A stretch of DNA of 64,000 nt from Streptomyces sp. NBC_00390 (lineage in GTDB: Bacteria; Actinomycetota; Actinomycetes; Streptomycetales; Streptomycetaceae). The notes beneath the pieces were generated by a model, which had not been told where the DNA came from, made no database searches, and saw nothing but the letters and a program-made list of their open reading frames with translations. How positions within the stretch are numbered: the stretch's first letter is position 1; each line of letters opens with the position of its first letter. The stretch spans positions 7,688,001 through 7,752,000 of the forward strand of contig NZ_CP107945.1 in NCBI RefSeq assembly GCF_036057275.1, read 5' to 3'. Shown here one piece after another: positions 27,330 to 34,455 of the stretch. Position numbers and translations under genes: made by a program.

Positions 27330-27379
27330 CTTCCCGCCGGCCTCAACACAGGCCGCGCTACCACCTCTTGGAGACACCC

Positions 27380-27862
27380 ATGGGTTTCGACATCTACGCC
27401 CAGAACCCCGAAGGCAGCCCGCTCGAGGGTATCGAGAACTACTTCCGCCTCGGGGCATTCCAAGGCGCCACGGTTATCGACGCCATGACCAACTTCGGCA
27501 TGGTCACCGACGTCCCCGCCCCTGCCTGGCCCAGGATGGCCGACTTCGGCCTGACCGGCGAGGAGCTGTACCTGGGCGACGAGGCCACTGCCGAGCAGAA
27601 GGCGGCCCTCGACAAGCTCCGTGCCGCCCTCATTGAGGCGCGCGACTGGGCCGAGCCTGAGCCCGCGGGCATCCCCGGTTTCAAGCTCCGCTACAACGAG
27701 GGCCGTCTGATCACTCCTGCGGAACTCGGCGCCGCGCTCACCGCGTACGAGGCACACCCGCACTACGACATCGCGGAGATGCCCGTCGGCGACCTGACGT
27801 GGGGGCGCTGGACCGCGTTCATGCGCCGCGCCCGCGACCTCGGCGGCATTCGCGTCCACTGA
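27380..27862 (+). CDS. Conserved phage protein of the MGFDIY type
   Basis: A 160-residue protein; ATG 27380 lies 6 bases after ACCTCTTGGAG. The start MGFDIYAQNPEG ... YFRLG resembles a family of small phage proteins that begin G-x-D-x-Y-G-x-x-P and contain YFR; their function is unknown to me. The C-terminal part (PGFKLRYNEGRLITPAELGA) is mixed alpha/beta. It stands as a single gene followed by a strong hairpin. Confidence 0.6.
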   Translation: MGFDIYAQNPEGSPLEGIENYFRLGAFQGATVIDAMTNFGMVTDVPAPAWPRMADFGLTGEELYLGDEATAEQKAALDKLRAALIEARDWAEPEPAGIPGFKLRYNEGRLITPAELGAALTAYEAHPHYDIAEMPVGDLTWGRWTAFMRRARDLGGIRVH

Positions 27863-27868
27863 CCCACT

Positions 27869-27908
27869 ACTGCGTCCCGGCCCCCGAATTGCGGGGCCGG
27901 GACGCAGT
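27869..27908 (+). terminator. Strong hairpin before the C5 methyltransferase
   Basis: ACTGCGTCCCGGCCCC (27869-27884) pairs perfectly with GGGGCCGGGACGCAGT (27893-27908). The 16-bp stem ends five bases before the ACCTCTTGGAG of the next gene, so it could also act as a leader structure. Confidence 0.65.
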
Positions 27909-27930
27909 GCAGACCTCTTGGAGCTCCATC

Positions 27931-29439
27931 GTGATCAAAGTGATCGACCTGCTGTGCGGCGCCGGCGGGAGCAGCACCGGCCTCGTTGAAGCCGGATACG
28001 AGCTGATCCTGGGCATCAATCACTGGCAACTCGCCATCGACACCCACGCGGCCAACCACAGAGACGCTGACCACGCCTGCATCGACATATCCGGCTTGCC
28101 CATGCGCCACCTGCCGAAGGCTGACGTGCTGTGGGCCTCCGTCATCTGCACCGAGATCAGCCCTGCGGGCGGACGCCGACGGGAGAGCAAGCAACTCGAC
28201 CTCCTCGATGAGCTGGACTCGGACGAGACGTGGGAGGAGTGGCAGGCTCTGACCAAGGATGCCTTCGAGCGCACGCGTGTAACCGGCTGGTGCGTCGTGC
28301 GGGCCGCCGAAGCCAAGCGGTTCAAGGCGATCATCGTCGAGAACGTCATCGAGTTCGCCACCGACTGGCTCCTCTTCCCCGTCTGGCTCGACGCCATGGA
28401 CAAGCTGGGCTACCGCGTCCAGATCGTCAGCGTCAGCAGCGCCCACATCGGCGACGACGTCAACCCACGAGCCCCGCAGTGGCGTGACCGCCTGTACTGC
28501 GTTTTCACACGCAGGACAATGCGCCAGCCCGACCTGGCACCACGTCCCCTCGCGCACTGCCCGGCCTGTGGGCAGGACGTCCCCGCCGTACAGAGTTGGT
28601 TCAACGACAAGACCCGCATCGGCAAGTACCGGCGGGACTACGACTACCGCTGCCCGCAGACCCGCTGCGGCCGGATCGTCGTTGAGCCGTACGTCCGACC
28701 GGCCGCCGACATCATCAACTGGAAGGACATCGGTACGCGCATCGGAGACCGCAAGAAGCCGCTCGTCCCCACCACCATGGACCGCATCCGCTCCGGGCTG
28801 GCCAAGTTCCCGCACCGCCCCAGCTCCATCACCCTCACCCACGGCAAAGACGGAACCGACCGCGCCTACGCGGTCGAGGACCGGCCACTTCCCACTCGCA
28901 CAGCGAAGCAAGGCGACGCCCTGCTCGTCCCCACCGGCGGCAGCTGGAACACCGAACCGACCCCGGTCGACGTACCCATGCGCACCCGCCTGACCCGCGA
29001 GAGCGAAGCCCTCGTCACCGCAGACCCCTTCATCGTCGAGTTCCGGCGAAACTCCACCACCAGCCCGGTCACCAACCCCATGAGCGGAATCACGGCCAAG
29101 GGCAACCACCACGGCCTGGTCGTCCCCGACGGCACACCCTCACAGGAGACCGTCCGCAACACCCTCGTCATCCCGTATCGAAAGACCACCCCCAAGACCG
29201 CCGCAGACCCCGTACACGCCCTCTCGACCCGCGACTCGGCCGCAGTCCTGCGCAGCACCCCGGCCATCGAGGACTGCTACTTCCGGATGCTCAAGCCGCG
29301 CGAGCAGCTGCTCGGCCAGCGGTTCCCGGAGAAGTACGTCGTCTACGGCAACCAGGCCGAGCAGACGATGCAGGCAGGCAACGCGGTCTCGTGCAACGTC
29401 GCCCGGTGGATCGGCGAGCGCCTCAAGCCGGTGCTGTGA
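27931..29439 (+). CDS. DNA (cytosine-5) methyltransferase, phage type
   Basis: A 502-residue protein. GTG 27931 is chosen because it follows ACCTCTTGGAG at 7 bases and begins directly with motif I (VIKVIDLLCGAGGSSTGL). The catalytic cysteine motif reads WASVICTEISPAGG (Cys about 73): the Cys and the following T-x-x-S are kept, but the usual Pro two before Cys (S-P-x-C) is Val. The ENV motif is present (IIVENVIEF, about 139). A Cys-rich insert (CPACGQ ... CPQTRCG) follows at about 208-250. No restriction enzyme gene is adjacent, so it is an orphan enzyme, probably used to evade host restriction. Confidence 0.8.
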   Translation: MIKVIDLLCGAGGSSTGLVEAGYELILGINHWQLAIDTHAANHRDADHACIDISGLPMRHLPKADVLWASVICTEISPAGGRRRESKQLDLLDELDSDETWEEWQALTKDAFERTRVTGWCVVRAAEAKRFKAIIVENVIEFATDWLLFPVWLDAMDKLGYRVQIVSVSSAHIGDDVNPRAPQWRDRLYCVFTRRTMRQPDLAPRPLAHCPACGQDVPAVQSWFNDKTRIGKYRRDYDYRCPQTRCGRIVVEPYVRPAADIINWKDIGTRIGDRKKPLVPTTMDRIRSGLAKFPHRPSSITLTHGKDGTDRAYAVEDRPLPTRTAKQGDALLVPTGGSWNTEPTPVDVPMRTRLTRESEALVTADPFIVEFRRNSTTSPVTNPMSGITAKGNHHGLVVPDGTPSQETVRNTLVIPYRKTTPKTAADPVHALSTRDSAAVLRSTPAIEDCYFRMLKPREQLLGQRFPEKYVVYGNQAEQTMQAGNAVSCNVARWIGERLKPVL

Positions 29440-29457
29440 CCGGGGCCAAGGAGAACC

Positions 29458-29895
29458 ATGACCACACTCAGCCTCACCGACGCCCCCTGCCGCAACCTTC
29501 CAGGGCTCGCACCGGCAGACGACCCGCCCACCGAACGCCACGCGCGCGAGCAATGCGGACCGGTACTGCATCTGTGCGCGCCATGCCCTCTGCGCGCCCA
29601 GTGCATAGCCCACGTGATGCCGCACAAGAGCGGATTCACCGGAGTGTGCGGCGGCCGACTCTGGTTCGACGGCCTGATCATCGACCAGGTCCACGCCGCC
29701 AAGCCAACGGAACTGCCCGCTCCCGTCATCCGCAAGGCATGCGGAACCGCCGCAGGAGCGCGAGCCCATCGCAGGGCCGTCGAGCAGCAATGCGAGAACT
29801 GCGATCCCTTCCACGCCAGATACCTCGACTCGATCAAGCCGAAAGCGCCCGTACTCGTCGGCGGGCAACAGCTCGAACTCCCCGACTTCACGTGA
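29458..29895 (+). CDS. WhiB-like iron-sulfur regulator (phage)
   Basis: A 145-residue protein; ATG 29458 follows AAGGAG. Four cysteines have the WhiB spacing: Cys11, Cys40, Cys43 and Cys49 (C-x2-C-x5-C). The turn normally written G-V-W-G-G reads GVCGG at 62-66, so the Trp is replaced by a fifth Cys. The C-terminal half adds more Cys (QQCENCDPF) and a basic stretch. WhiB proteins bind a 4Fe-4S cluster and usually contact the main sigma factor; phage copies can interfere with host WhiB genes. It is coupled to the next small gene. Confidence 0.8.
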   Translation: MTTLSLTDAPCRNLPGLAPADDPPTERHAREQCGPVLHLCAPCPLRAQCIAHVMPHKSGFTGVCGGRLWFDGLIIDQVHAAKPTELPAPVIRKACGTAAGARAHRRAVEQQCENCDPFHARYLDSIKPKAPVLVGGQQLELPDFT

Positions 29896-29906
29896 CCAGA
29901 GGACTC

Positions 29907-30245
29907 ATGCCCGCACACACCAGCGAACGGACGATGCGCGACGTGCTCGCCCCGCTTGCCGCCGTCGCACTCATAGCCCAGGCCCACCCTGCTCTTGCCG
30001 CACCGGGCGTCGAGATCGGCACCATCTACGCCGACGGCGAGGACCGCGGCCTCGGCGTGCGCCTACACCTGCACGAGCCCGCCGACCGCGTGTACGAACG
30101 CTGGGCGAACATCATCGGCAGCGACAACCCCGACTCCCACACGCGCCTCATCGATTCGCAACCAGCACACCGCAAGACGTTCGGCGCCTTCGCAGTCACA
30201 CCCATCGAACTCATCGGCTACCCGCCGGCGAGGGAGAAGGCGTGA
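29907..30245 (+). CDS. Unknown small phage protein
   Basis: A 112-residue protein. ATG 29907 follows AGAGGA; GTG 29892, overlapping the WhiB stop as GTGA, is an alternative. A mildly hydrophobic segment near residues 11-32 (VLAPLAAVALIAQAHPALAA) could be a signal or a buried helix. The rest is a small alpha/beta unit (IGTIYADGEDRGLGVRLHLH ... FAVTPIELIGYP). The stop overlaps the RusA start by four bases. No family is recognised. Confidence 0.55.
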   Translation: MPAHTSERTMRDVLAPLAAVALIAQAHPALAAPGVEIGTIYADGEDRGLGVRLHLHEPADRVYERWANIIGSDNPDSHTRLIDSQPAHRKTFGAFAVTPIELIGYPPAREKA

Positions 30246-30778
30246 GGGCGCGCGGTTCCGGCACCGAGCGCGGCACCGAGCGCGGCACCAGCCAAGCCCT
30301 GGAGAACGGCCGACCGCCGGTTCCCACCCCGCCGATTGAGACGACGGACGAGCGGCCGCCAGCGGACTGGTTCGACGCGATGACGTCCCTTCCGGGAGCC
30401 ATGCCCGGCCGACGCTACACCGTGGCACTGCCGCCCAGACTGCTCCTGTTGAACGCCAACCAGCGGTTGCACCATCACACGCGGGCGGAGATCACGAAGG
30501 TACTGCGGCGCGCGGCGTGGGCCTCCGCCCAGCGGATACCGCCTCTGGAACGCGCGCACATCATCGGTGTCCTGCACCCCAAGGACAAGCAACGACGAGA
30601 CGCGGCCAACTGGTACCCCTCCTTCAAGGCGTGCGTCGACGGGCTTGTGGACCGCGGGATCCTGCACGACGACGACCACACGCGACTCATCGGTCCGGAC
30701 ATGCGCATCGGGCACGTCGTCGCCGGGAACAGGCTCGTCCTGCACATACGGGAGCTTGTGCCCCTACATGCCGTCTGA
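30242..30778 (+). CDS. RusA-family Holliday junction resolvase
   Basis: A 178-residue protein with GTG start overlapping the preceding stop (GTGA). After a disordered N-terminus (about 1-55) comes the RusA-type core: NANQRLHHHTRAEITKVLR, then DKQRRDAANWYPSFKACVDGLVDRGILHDDD (split here at about 118-148). The aspartates in D-x3-RRD and DDD and the conserved Lys match the metal-binding set of RusA. It would resolve branched DNA made during phage recombination and replication, fitting the Sak4-like and Cas4-like proteins upstream. Confidence 0.8.
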   Translation: MRARGSGTERGTERGTSQALENGRPPVPTPPIETTDERPPADWFDAMTSLPGAMPGRRYTVALPPRLLLLNANQRLHHHTRAEITKVLRRAAWASAQRIPPLERAHIIGVLHPKDKQRRDAANWYPSFKACVDGLVDRGILHDDDHTRLIGPDMRIGHVVAGNRLVLHIRELVPLHAV

Positions 30779-30814
30779 CCTGCGGAAATAGTTTCGAGAA
30801 TTTTCCTGTCGATC

Positions 30815-30842
30815 TTGACCCCCTCCCTAATGCATATAGAAT
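30815..30842 (+). promoter_or_regulatory. Early promoter P3
   Basis: TTGACC, 16 bases, TAGAAT, with the shared GCATATAGAATTAAAGC. The leader has GGGG-AAAGA-CCCC before AAGGAG and the GTG at 30892. Confidence 0.75.
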
Positions 30843-30891
30843 TAAAGCACGGAGGGAGGGGAAAGACCCCGCCCGTACACAAGGAGTCACC

Positions 30892-31203
30892 GTGAAGGAT
30901 CTGCACGTCTACACGCTCGCCGGCATCCACGCTCGCGTCTCCAAGATCGACGCCCTCACGTCCGGCGAAGTGGACGCCGTCGCGCGGGTGATCCACGAGG
31001 CCGTCGAGACGGGCCTCGAGAAGACGGCTCCGCACATGGACGGGGACGTGCTGGCCTCCCTGCTCCCGGATGAGGCCCTGGACCTGGCAGTTGCGGTAGT
31101 CGCCCCCATTGCGGACTCGGTCACCACGAGCCCGCACAGCGGCATCGACCTGGACGCCGCGATCAACATCCTCATCGCCCTGCGTGAGCGCCTCAACCCG
31201 TAG
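30892..31203 (+). CDS. Unknown small phage protein
   Basis: A 103-residue, nearly all-helical acidic protein. GTG 30892 follows AAGGAGTCACC and is the first gene after promoter P3. The sequence is DLHVYTLAGIHARVSKIDAL followed by two helical stretches (VIHEAVETGLEKTAPHMDGD, DAAINILIALRERLNP). No domain is recognised. Its own promoter and the hairpin behind it make it a single-gene unit. Confidence 0.6.
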   Translation: MKDLHVYTLAGIHARVSKIDALTSGEVDAVARVIHEAVETGLEKTAPHMDGDVLASLLPDEALDLAVAVVAPIADSVTTSPHSGIDLDAAINILIALRERLNP

Positions 31204-31215
31204 CCCCACCCCCTG

Positions 31216-31243
31216 CCCGGCGGCCAGCGTTCCTGGCCGCCGG
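31216..31243 (+). terminator. Hairpin after the P3 gene
   Basis: CCCGGCGGCCAG pairs with CTGGCCGCCGGG around CGTTC, 13 bases after the stop. Confidence 0.65.
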
Positions 31244-31267
31244 GTCCATTGGATCGCCGGGAGCGCA

Positions 31268-31351
31268 GTGAGCAGCGCCTGCAGCGATGCGGCTGCCCGA
31301 CTGCGCGATCGCCTCCTCAACGCCGAAGCGCACGCGTGCGGGCGGCCGTGA
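31268..31351 (+). CDS. Possible 27-residue ORF
   Basis: GTG 31268 follows GCCGGGAGC. The product, starting VSSACSDAAARLRDRLL, is helical with two Cys. Its stop overlaps GTG 31348, which is in frame with the next gene, so it could be translationally coupled to a longer form of that gene. Codon use is compatible with coding but the ORF is very short. Confidence 0.35.
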   Translation: MSSACSDAAARLRDRLLNAEAHACGRP

Positions 31352-31428
31352 ACGCGGCTGCCCCCACTCGGCATCCATATCCGGCGCCAGCCCGGCGGAC
31401 GGATTCCAACCATCGAAGGGACACGCTG

Positions 31429-31839
31429 ATGGACCGACCGGAGGACCCCTGCGGCCGCCGCGACCGCGCGGTCTGCGATGCCGCCAGACGGCTCGCGAGA
31501 GCACTGCTCGGCCGCCTGACCCTCGCTGCGAGGGAGGTTGACCCGCGCGTGCGCACGCTCACTCTCACGTACGCGGAGAAGCCCAACTTCCAGCTGTGGC
31601 ACATGCACGACCGTGATGGGCTGCGCATCCACGACTTCGCCGAGATCGGCGTATGGCCGGGCCCTCAGTGGAACGCCGTCCTGCGAGACGCCAACCAACT
31701 GGCCAAGCTCGCAGACATTTACCGGCACCCGGCCGGCTTCTACTACGTGCACCCGCTGCCGGACGAGCGCGACCGCGCCATCATCCTGCCCGCCAACCCG
31801 CGCGGGAGCGTTCCGCGCACTGCCGGCGAACTCCAGTGA
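31429..31839 (+). CDS. Unknown phage protein
   Basis: A 136-residue protein. ATG 31429 is chosen because GAAGGG lies 8 bases upstream; GTG 31348 would add 27 residues and couple it to the preceding short ORF. The sequence starts MDRPEDPCGRRDRAVCDAA and has an alpha/beta body (TLTYAEKPNFQLWHMHDRDG, VWPGPQWNAVLRDANQLAKL). No family is recognised. It lies just before a half-conserved operator and promoter P4. Confidence 0.6.
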   Translation: MDRPEDPCGRRDRAVCDAARRLARALLGRLTLAAREVDPRVRTLTLTYAEKPNFQLWHMHDRDGLRIHDFAEIGVWPGPQWNAVLRDANQLAKLADIYRHPAGFYYVHPLPDERDRAIILPANPRGSVPRTAGELQ

Positions 31840-31843
31840 CCGC

Positions 31844-31855
31844 AACTCCCGAGTT
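31844..31855. promoter_or_regulatory. Operator-like site O4
   Basis: AACTC-CC-GAGTT has the arms of O1 and O3 with a two-base centre. It lies 38 bases before the -35 of P4, comparable to O2 and P2. It lacks the AGATAG prefix, so it is a weaker call. Confidence 0.45.
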
Positions 31856-31892
31856 CTGAAACAGAGTAGATCGCAGCTCAATTTTCTCCGTG

Positions 31893-31921
31893 GCGACCCC
31901 CATCCCGACTGCCTATAAAAA
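31893..31921 (+). promoter_or_regulatory. Early promoter P4 (diverged copy)
   Basis: GCGACC, 17 bases, TAAAAA. Aligned with P1-P3 and P5, the spacer and the GCCTATAAAAATTAAGCC block correspond base for base, but the -35 has lost TT. A TATAAA two bases upstream is an alternative -10. Confidence 0.55.
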
Positions 31922-31966
31922 TTAAGCCAAGGGGGCGCCTTCTCCCTTGCATCCAAGGAGCACGCC

Positions 31967-32305
31967 ATGGCTGTACCCCGAGACCCCGCCCAACTGGACA
32001 TACCCGGCCACCACATCAGCGCCGTCATTCTCATCCTCCTGACCCGTGCACCCAGCGCAGACGAACTCCACTCCGCCAAGCACCTCCTCGACAGCGCCGG
32101 CACGGCGGCCTGGGCCTTGCGCTCCAGCACCCTCACCGCGCTGAGCCTCGACCAGTACCGGCAGGTCCTGCACCACTGGGCCTACGCCGAACTCCTCGAC
32201 ACCGCCCTGTTCCTGCGCGGCGACATCAAGACCATCCGCACCCTCATGGACCACGTGGCCCAGCACCTGGCCGACTTCCAGGCCGCCTATCCGAGCCCCG
32301 ACTGA
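31967..32305 (+). CDS. Unknown small phage protein
   Basis: A 112-residue helical protein; ATG 31967 follows CCAAGGAGCACGCC, behind promoter P4. A hydrophobic run (HHISAVILILLTRAPSADE) and two further helices (SLDQYRQVLHHWAYAELLDT, IRTLMDHVAQHLADF) are visible. It is likely a small helical bundle and not a membrane protein. No family is recognised. Confidence 0.6.
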   Translation: MAVPRDPAQLDIPGHHISAVILILLTRAPSADELHSAKHLLDSAGTAAWALRSSTLTALSLDQYRQVLHHWAYAELLDTALFLRGDIKTIRTLMDHVAQHLADFQAAYPSPD

Positions 32306-32376
32306 CCGTCCATATCCGCCATTCGCAATCGCCCGAGCAGGGCCAACCTCAGTCACACGACCTCTTGGAGCCGGTC

Positions 32377-32955
32377 ATGAACACCCGCTGGGACAGCTTC
32401 TACGAGAACGCCCGCAAGCAGCACGGCCTGTCCCCAGACCAGGCGCGCCACGGACTCACGCATGCCGTCCGCCACGCCGTCCGGCAAGCCAGCCGCGGCG
32501 CAGTCGGGGCCGCCGGAATCAGCCGTACGGAATACCTCAGCACCCTCTTCACCACCGACCGCTTCCACGTGCTGTACCTCTACACCGCCCTGCACTGCGC
32601 CGGGCGTGCGGCCGAGGCCAACCTGATGTGGAGGAAGCACCTGCGGCAGGAGGTAGTGACCGCCGCAGAAGCTCTCGCCGCAGTCCCGGCCACCGCCCCG
32701 TTCGGCAACGCCGAAGTTCTCTTCAGCCTCATGACCCCGTGCGGCCTCACCGGCGAGCAAGCCGACCGCGTTGTCCTGCGCGCCGCCTACCACCTGAGCC
32801 TCGGCTATCCGTTCCGATCGCACCACATGCGCGACCTCACTCTGGCCGACCTGCTCGCCCACACCACTGTCGAAGAGCTCCGCCCGATGATCGGGCACGC
32901 CGCACTCGTCGAAGCGCAGCGACCCGGCGAACTGCACCTCCTGCTCAAGAGCTGA
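32377..32955 (+). CDS. Unknown phage protein
   Basis: A 192-residue helical protein; ATG 32377 lies 6 bases after ACCTCTTGGAG. Distinct helices include HGLTHAVRHAVRQASRGAVG, FHVLYLYTALHCAGRAAEAN and LTLADLLAHTTVEELRPMIG. No catalytic motif is seen. It is followed by a strong hairpin and then the N6-methyltransferase-like gene. Confidence 0.6.
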   Translation: MNTRWDSFYENARKQHGLSPDQARHGLTHAVRHAVRQASRGAVGAAGISRTEYLSTLFTTDRFHVLYLYTALHCAGRAAEANLMWRKHLRQEVVTAAEALAAVPATAPFGNAEVLFSLMTPCGLTGEQADRVVLRAAYHLSLGYPFRSHHMRDLTLADLLAHTTVEELRPMIGHAALVEAQRPGELHLLLKS

Positions 32956-32976
32956 CCGCACACAGAAATGACCACC

Positions 32977-33014
32977 GGCTGTGGCCCCTGGCTCAACGAG
33001 CCGGGGCCACAGCC
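32977..33014 (+). terminator. Long hairpin before the N6-methylase-like gene
   Basis: GGCTGTGGCCCC(T)GGCTC pairs with GAGCCGGGGCCACAGCC; one T is unpaired. The 17-bp stem ends 30 bases before the next start. Confidence 0.7.
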
Positions 33015-33043
33015 ACCGAGCGCATACCGAACGGAGCACAGTC

Positions 33044-34117
33044 GTGGAACAGCTCGACCTGTTCGGCGCAGCCGACAAGCGCAAGGTGCCCGCCACCTTC
33101 ACGGCAAGATCGAACACGCGCATAGCAGACCTTCCGCCGGCGCCCGCACCAGTCACCATCCACCCGGTCGCACCCCAGCAAAACAAGGCGGTGTCCACGG
33201 CAGCGAAGCCGCGCACCTACCGCCCGCTGGGCGGCAACCCGCACAAGCAATGTCTCCAGATCGCGGCCGAGATCAGCACCGCCTGGCACGGCGAGCATGG
33301 AGGCGAAAGCATCCAGATACCCGTCGGCGTCGTCGCGGCCCTCGCGCTATGGCCACTCAAGGGGCCCGACGCTCCGCTCCTGGCCGACTGGTGGCTGGGC
33401 CTCGGAGACAAAGACCTCTTGGCCGCGTTTGATGAGTGCTGGGCCTACTGGTGGATCCGGCGCCCCGACCTCATCGACCGAGCCAGTCCCCTGCATGCGT
33501 GGATCCAGGACGAGAGACCCAGCCGGACACGAGCGCGAGCGGTGCGCGCCGTAGTGCATGAGGCGATCACCAACGGGCTGCTCCATCTGACCAGCGGTGC
33601 TGATCCGTACTTCAACTCGTCCACCGACATCCTCGGCACGCTCGTGACGTTCATGCGGTCGACGGGTGCAAAGGACGCGCTCGCGGAGTTCCATACACCG
33701 CCCGAGGTCAGCGAGATGATGGCCCGGTTCCTGCTCGACGACATGGACCCGAAACCGGGGATGACCTTCAACGATCCGACGAGCGGAACTGGCGGCATGT
33801 TCCGCGCGGCGGCTCAATTGCTGCGTGAGCGCGAACTCGACCCTGCGGACTTCGGCTGGGCGATGACGGACATCGATCCCGTGGCGGCTGCCGGCGCCGC
33901 AGCCAACGCAATCCTCTGGGGCCTTGGGCCGAACGTGGTGGTCGCATGCGGAGACACGCTGCACCAGGTCGACCCCATCGGTGAGGCCCTGAAGGAACAG
34001 CGCGAGGCGTACGAGCGCCGCGATCAGCTCCGAGGGCAGGCCGCCGTCCTTGCTGCCGTGCGCAAGGTTCAGACTCTGCTCGCGGACATCAAGCAAGGAG
34101 CTGACGTGCACAAATAG
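33044..34117 (+). CDS. N6-adenine methyltransferase-like protein lacking the catalytic NPPY motif
   Basis: A 357-residue protein; GTG 33044 follows ACGGAG. SAM-binding motif I is clear (FNDPTSGTGGMF, about 243-252) and an acidic motif follows (MTDIDPVAA). The fold matches HsdM-type N6 methylases, including FHTPPEVSEMMARFL before motif I. However, the chain ends soon after VVVACGDTLHQVDPIGEAL, with no N/D-P-P-Y/F motif IV, which does the chemistry. The extreme N-terminus reads VEQLDLFGA; QLDLF at residues 3-7 fits the consensus beta-clamp-binding peptide. It may be a non-catalytic SAM- or DNA-binding protein tethered to the replisome, which is inference. Confidence 0.7.
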   Translation: MEQLDLFGAADKRKVPATFTARSNTRIADLPPAPAPVTIHPVAPQQNKAVSTAAKPRTYRPLGGNPHKQCLQIAAEISTAWHGEHGGESIQIPVGVVAALALWPLKGPDAPLLADWWLGLGDKDLLAAFDECWAYWWIRRPDLIDRASPLHAWIQDERPSRTRARAVRAVVHEAITNGLLHLTSGADPYFNSSTDILGTLVTFMRSTGAKDALAEFHTPPEVSEMMARFLLDDMDPKPGMTFNDPTSGTGGMFRAAAQLLRERELDPADFGWAMTDIDPVAAAGAAANAILWGLGPNVVVACGDTLHQVDPIGEALKEQREAYERRDQLRGQAAVLAAVRKVQTLLADIKQGADVHK

Positions 34118-34150
34118 ACGACAGGGTGGGGGAGTTCTTCTCGTGTAATC

Positions 34151-34179
34151 TTGCCCCCTTCCTGGAATGCATATAAAAT
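34151..34179 (+). promoter_or_regulatory. Early promoter P5
   Basis: TTGCCC, 17 bases, TAAAAT, with the shared GCATATAAAATTAAAGC. Upstream GGGGGAGTTC near 34130 keeps only the right arm of the operator family. Confidence 0.75.
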
Positions 34180-34220
34180 TAAAGCGTGAATCGGGGGAGC
34201 CTCGCGACCAAAGGAACCAC

Positions 34221-34304
34221 ATGAACCGCACGCCCTGCCCCTGTGCATGCAACCGCGGCGGCTTCTGCGGCTGCTGCGGCCACGCCGGCTGCGGAGGCCG
34301 CTAA
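34221..34304 (+). CDS. 27-residue cysteine-rich mini-protein
   Basis: ATG 34221 lies 42 bases after the P5 -10 and behind AAAGGAACCAC. The product has seven Cys and one His in 27 residues (PCPCACNRGGFCGCCGHAGC), suggesting a small metal-binding or disulfide-knotted peptide. It stops at TAA 34302-34304. It is the promoter-proximal gene of its unit, in the same place as the larger genes behind P2, P3 and P4, which supports its being real. Function is unknown. Confidence 0.65.
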   Translation: MNRTPCPCACNRGGFCGCCGHAGCGGR

Positions 34305-34455
34305 CCCGCAACCCGACCAGACCTACAACCACCCTGCCGACCGAGCTCCAGCCCGGCGAAGAAGGCAGGGTCACCAGCTCCAACCCCGCCCTCGGCCAGC
34401 TCAACGTTCACACGGAGCTGGCCAGCAAGACCGCAACGACCTCTTGGAGGCACAC

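Noticed and set aside
33414..33425. ACCTCTTGG inside the N6-methylase-like gene as an RBS cassette
   Set aside because: The GGAG is incomplete (GGCC) and no start codon follows at the right distance; likely chance.
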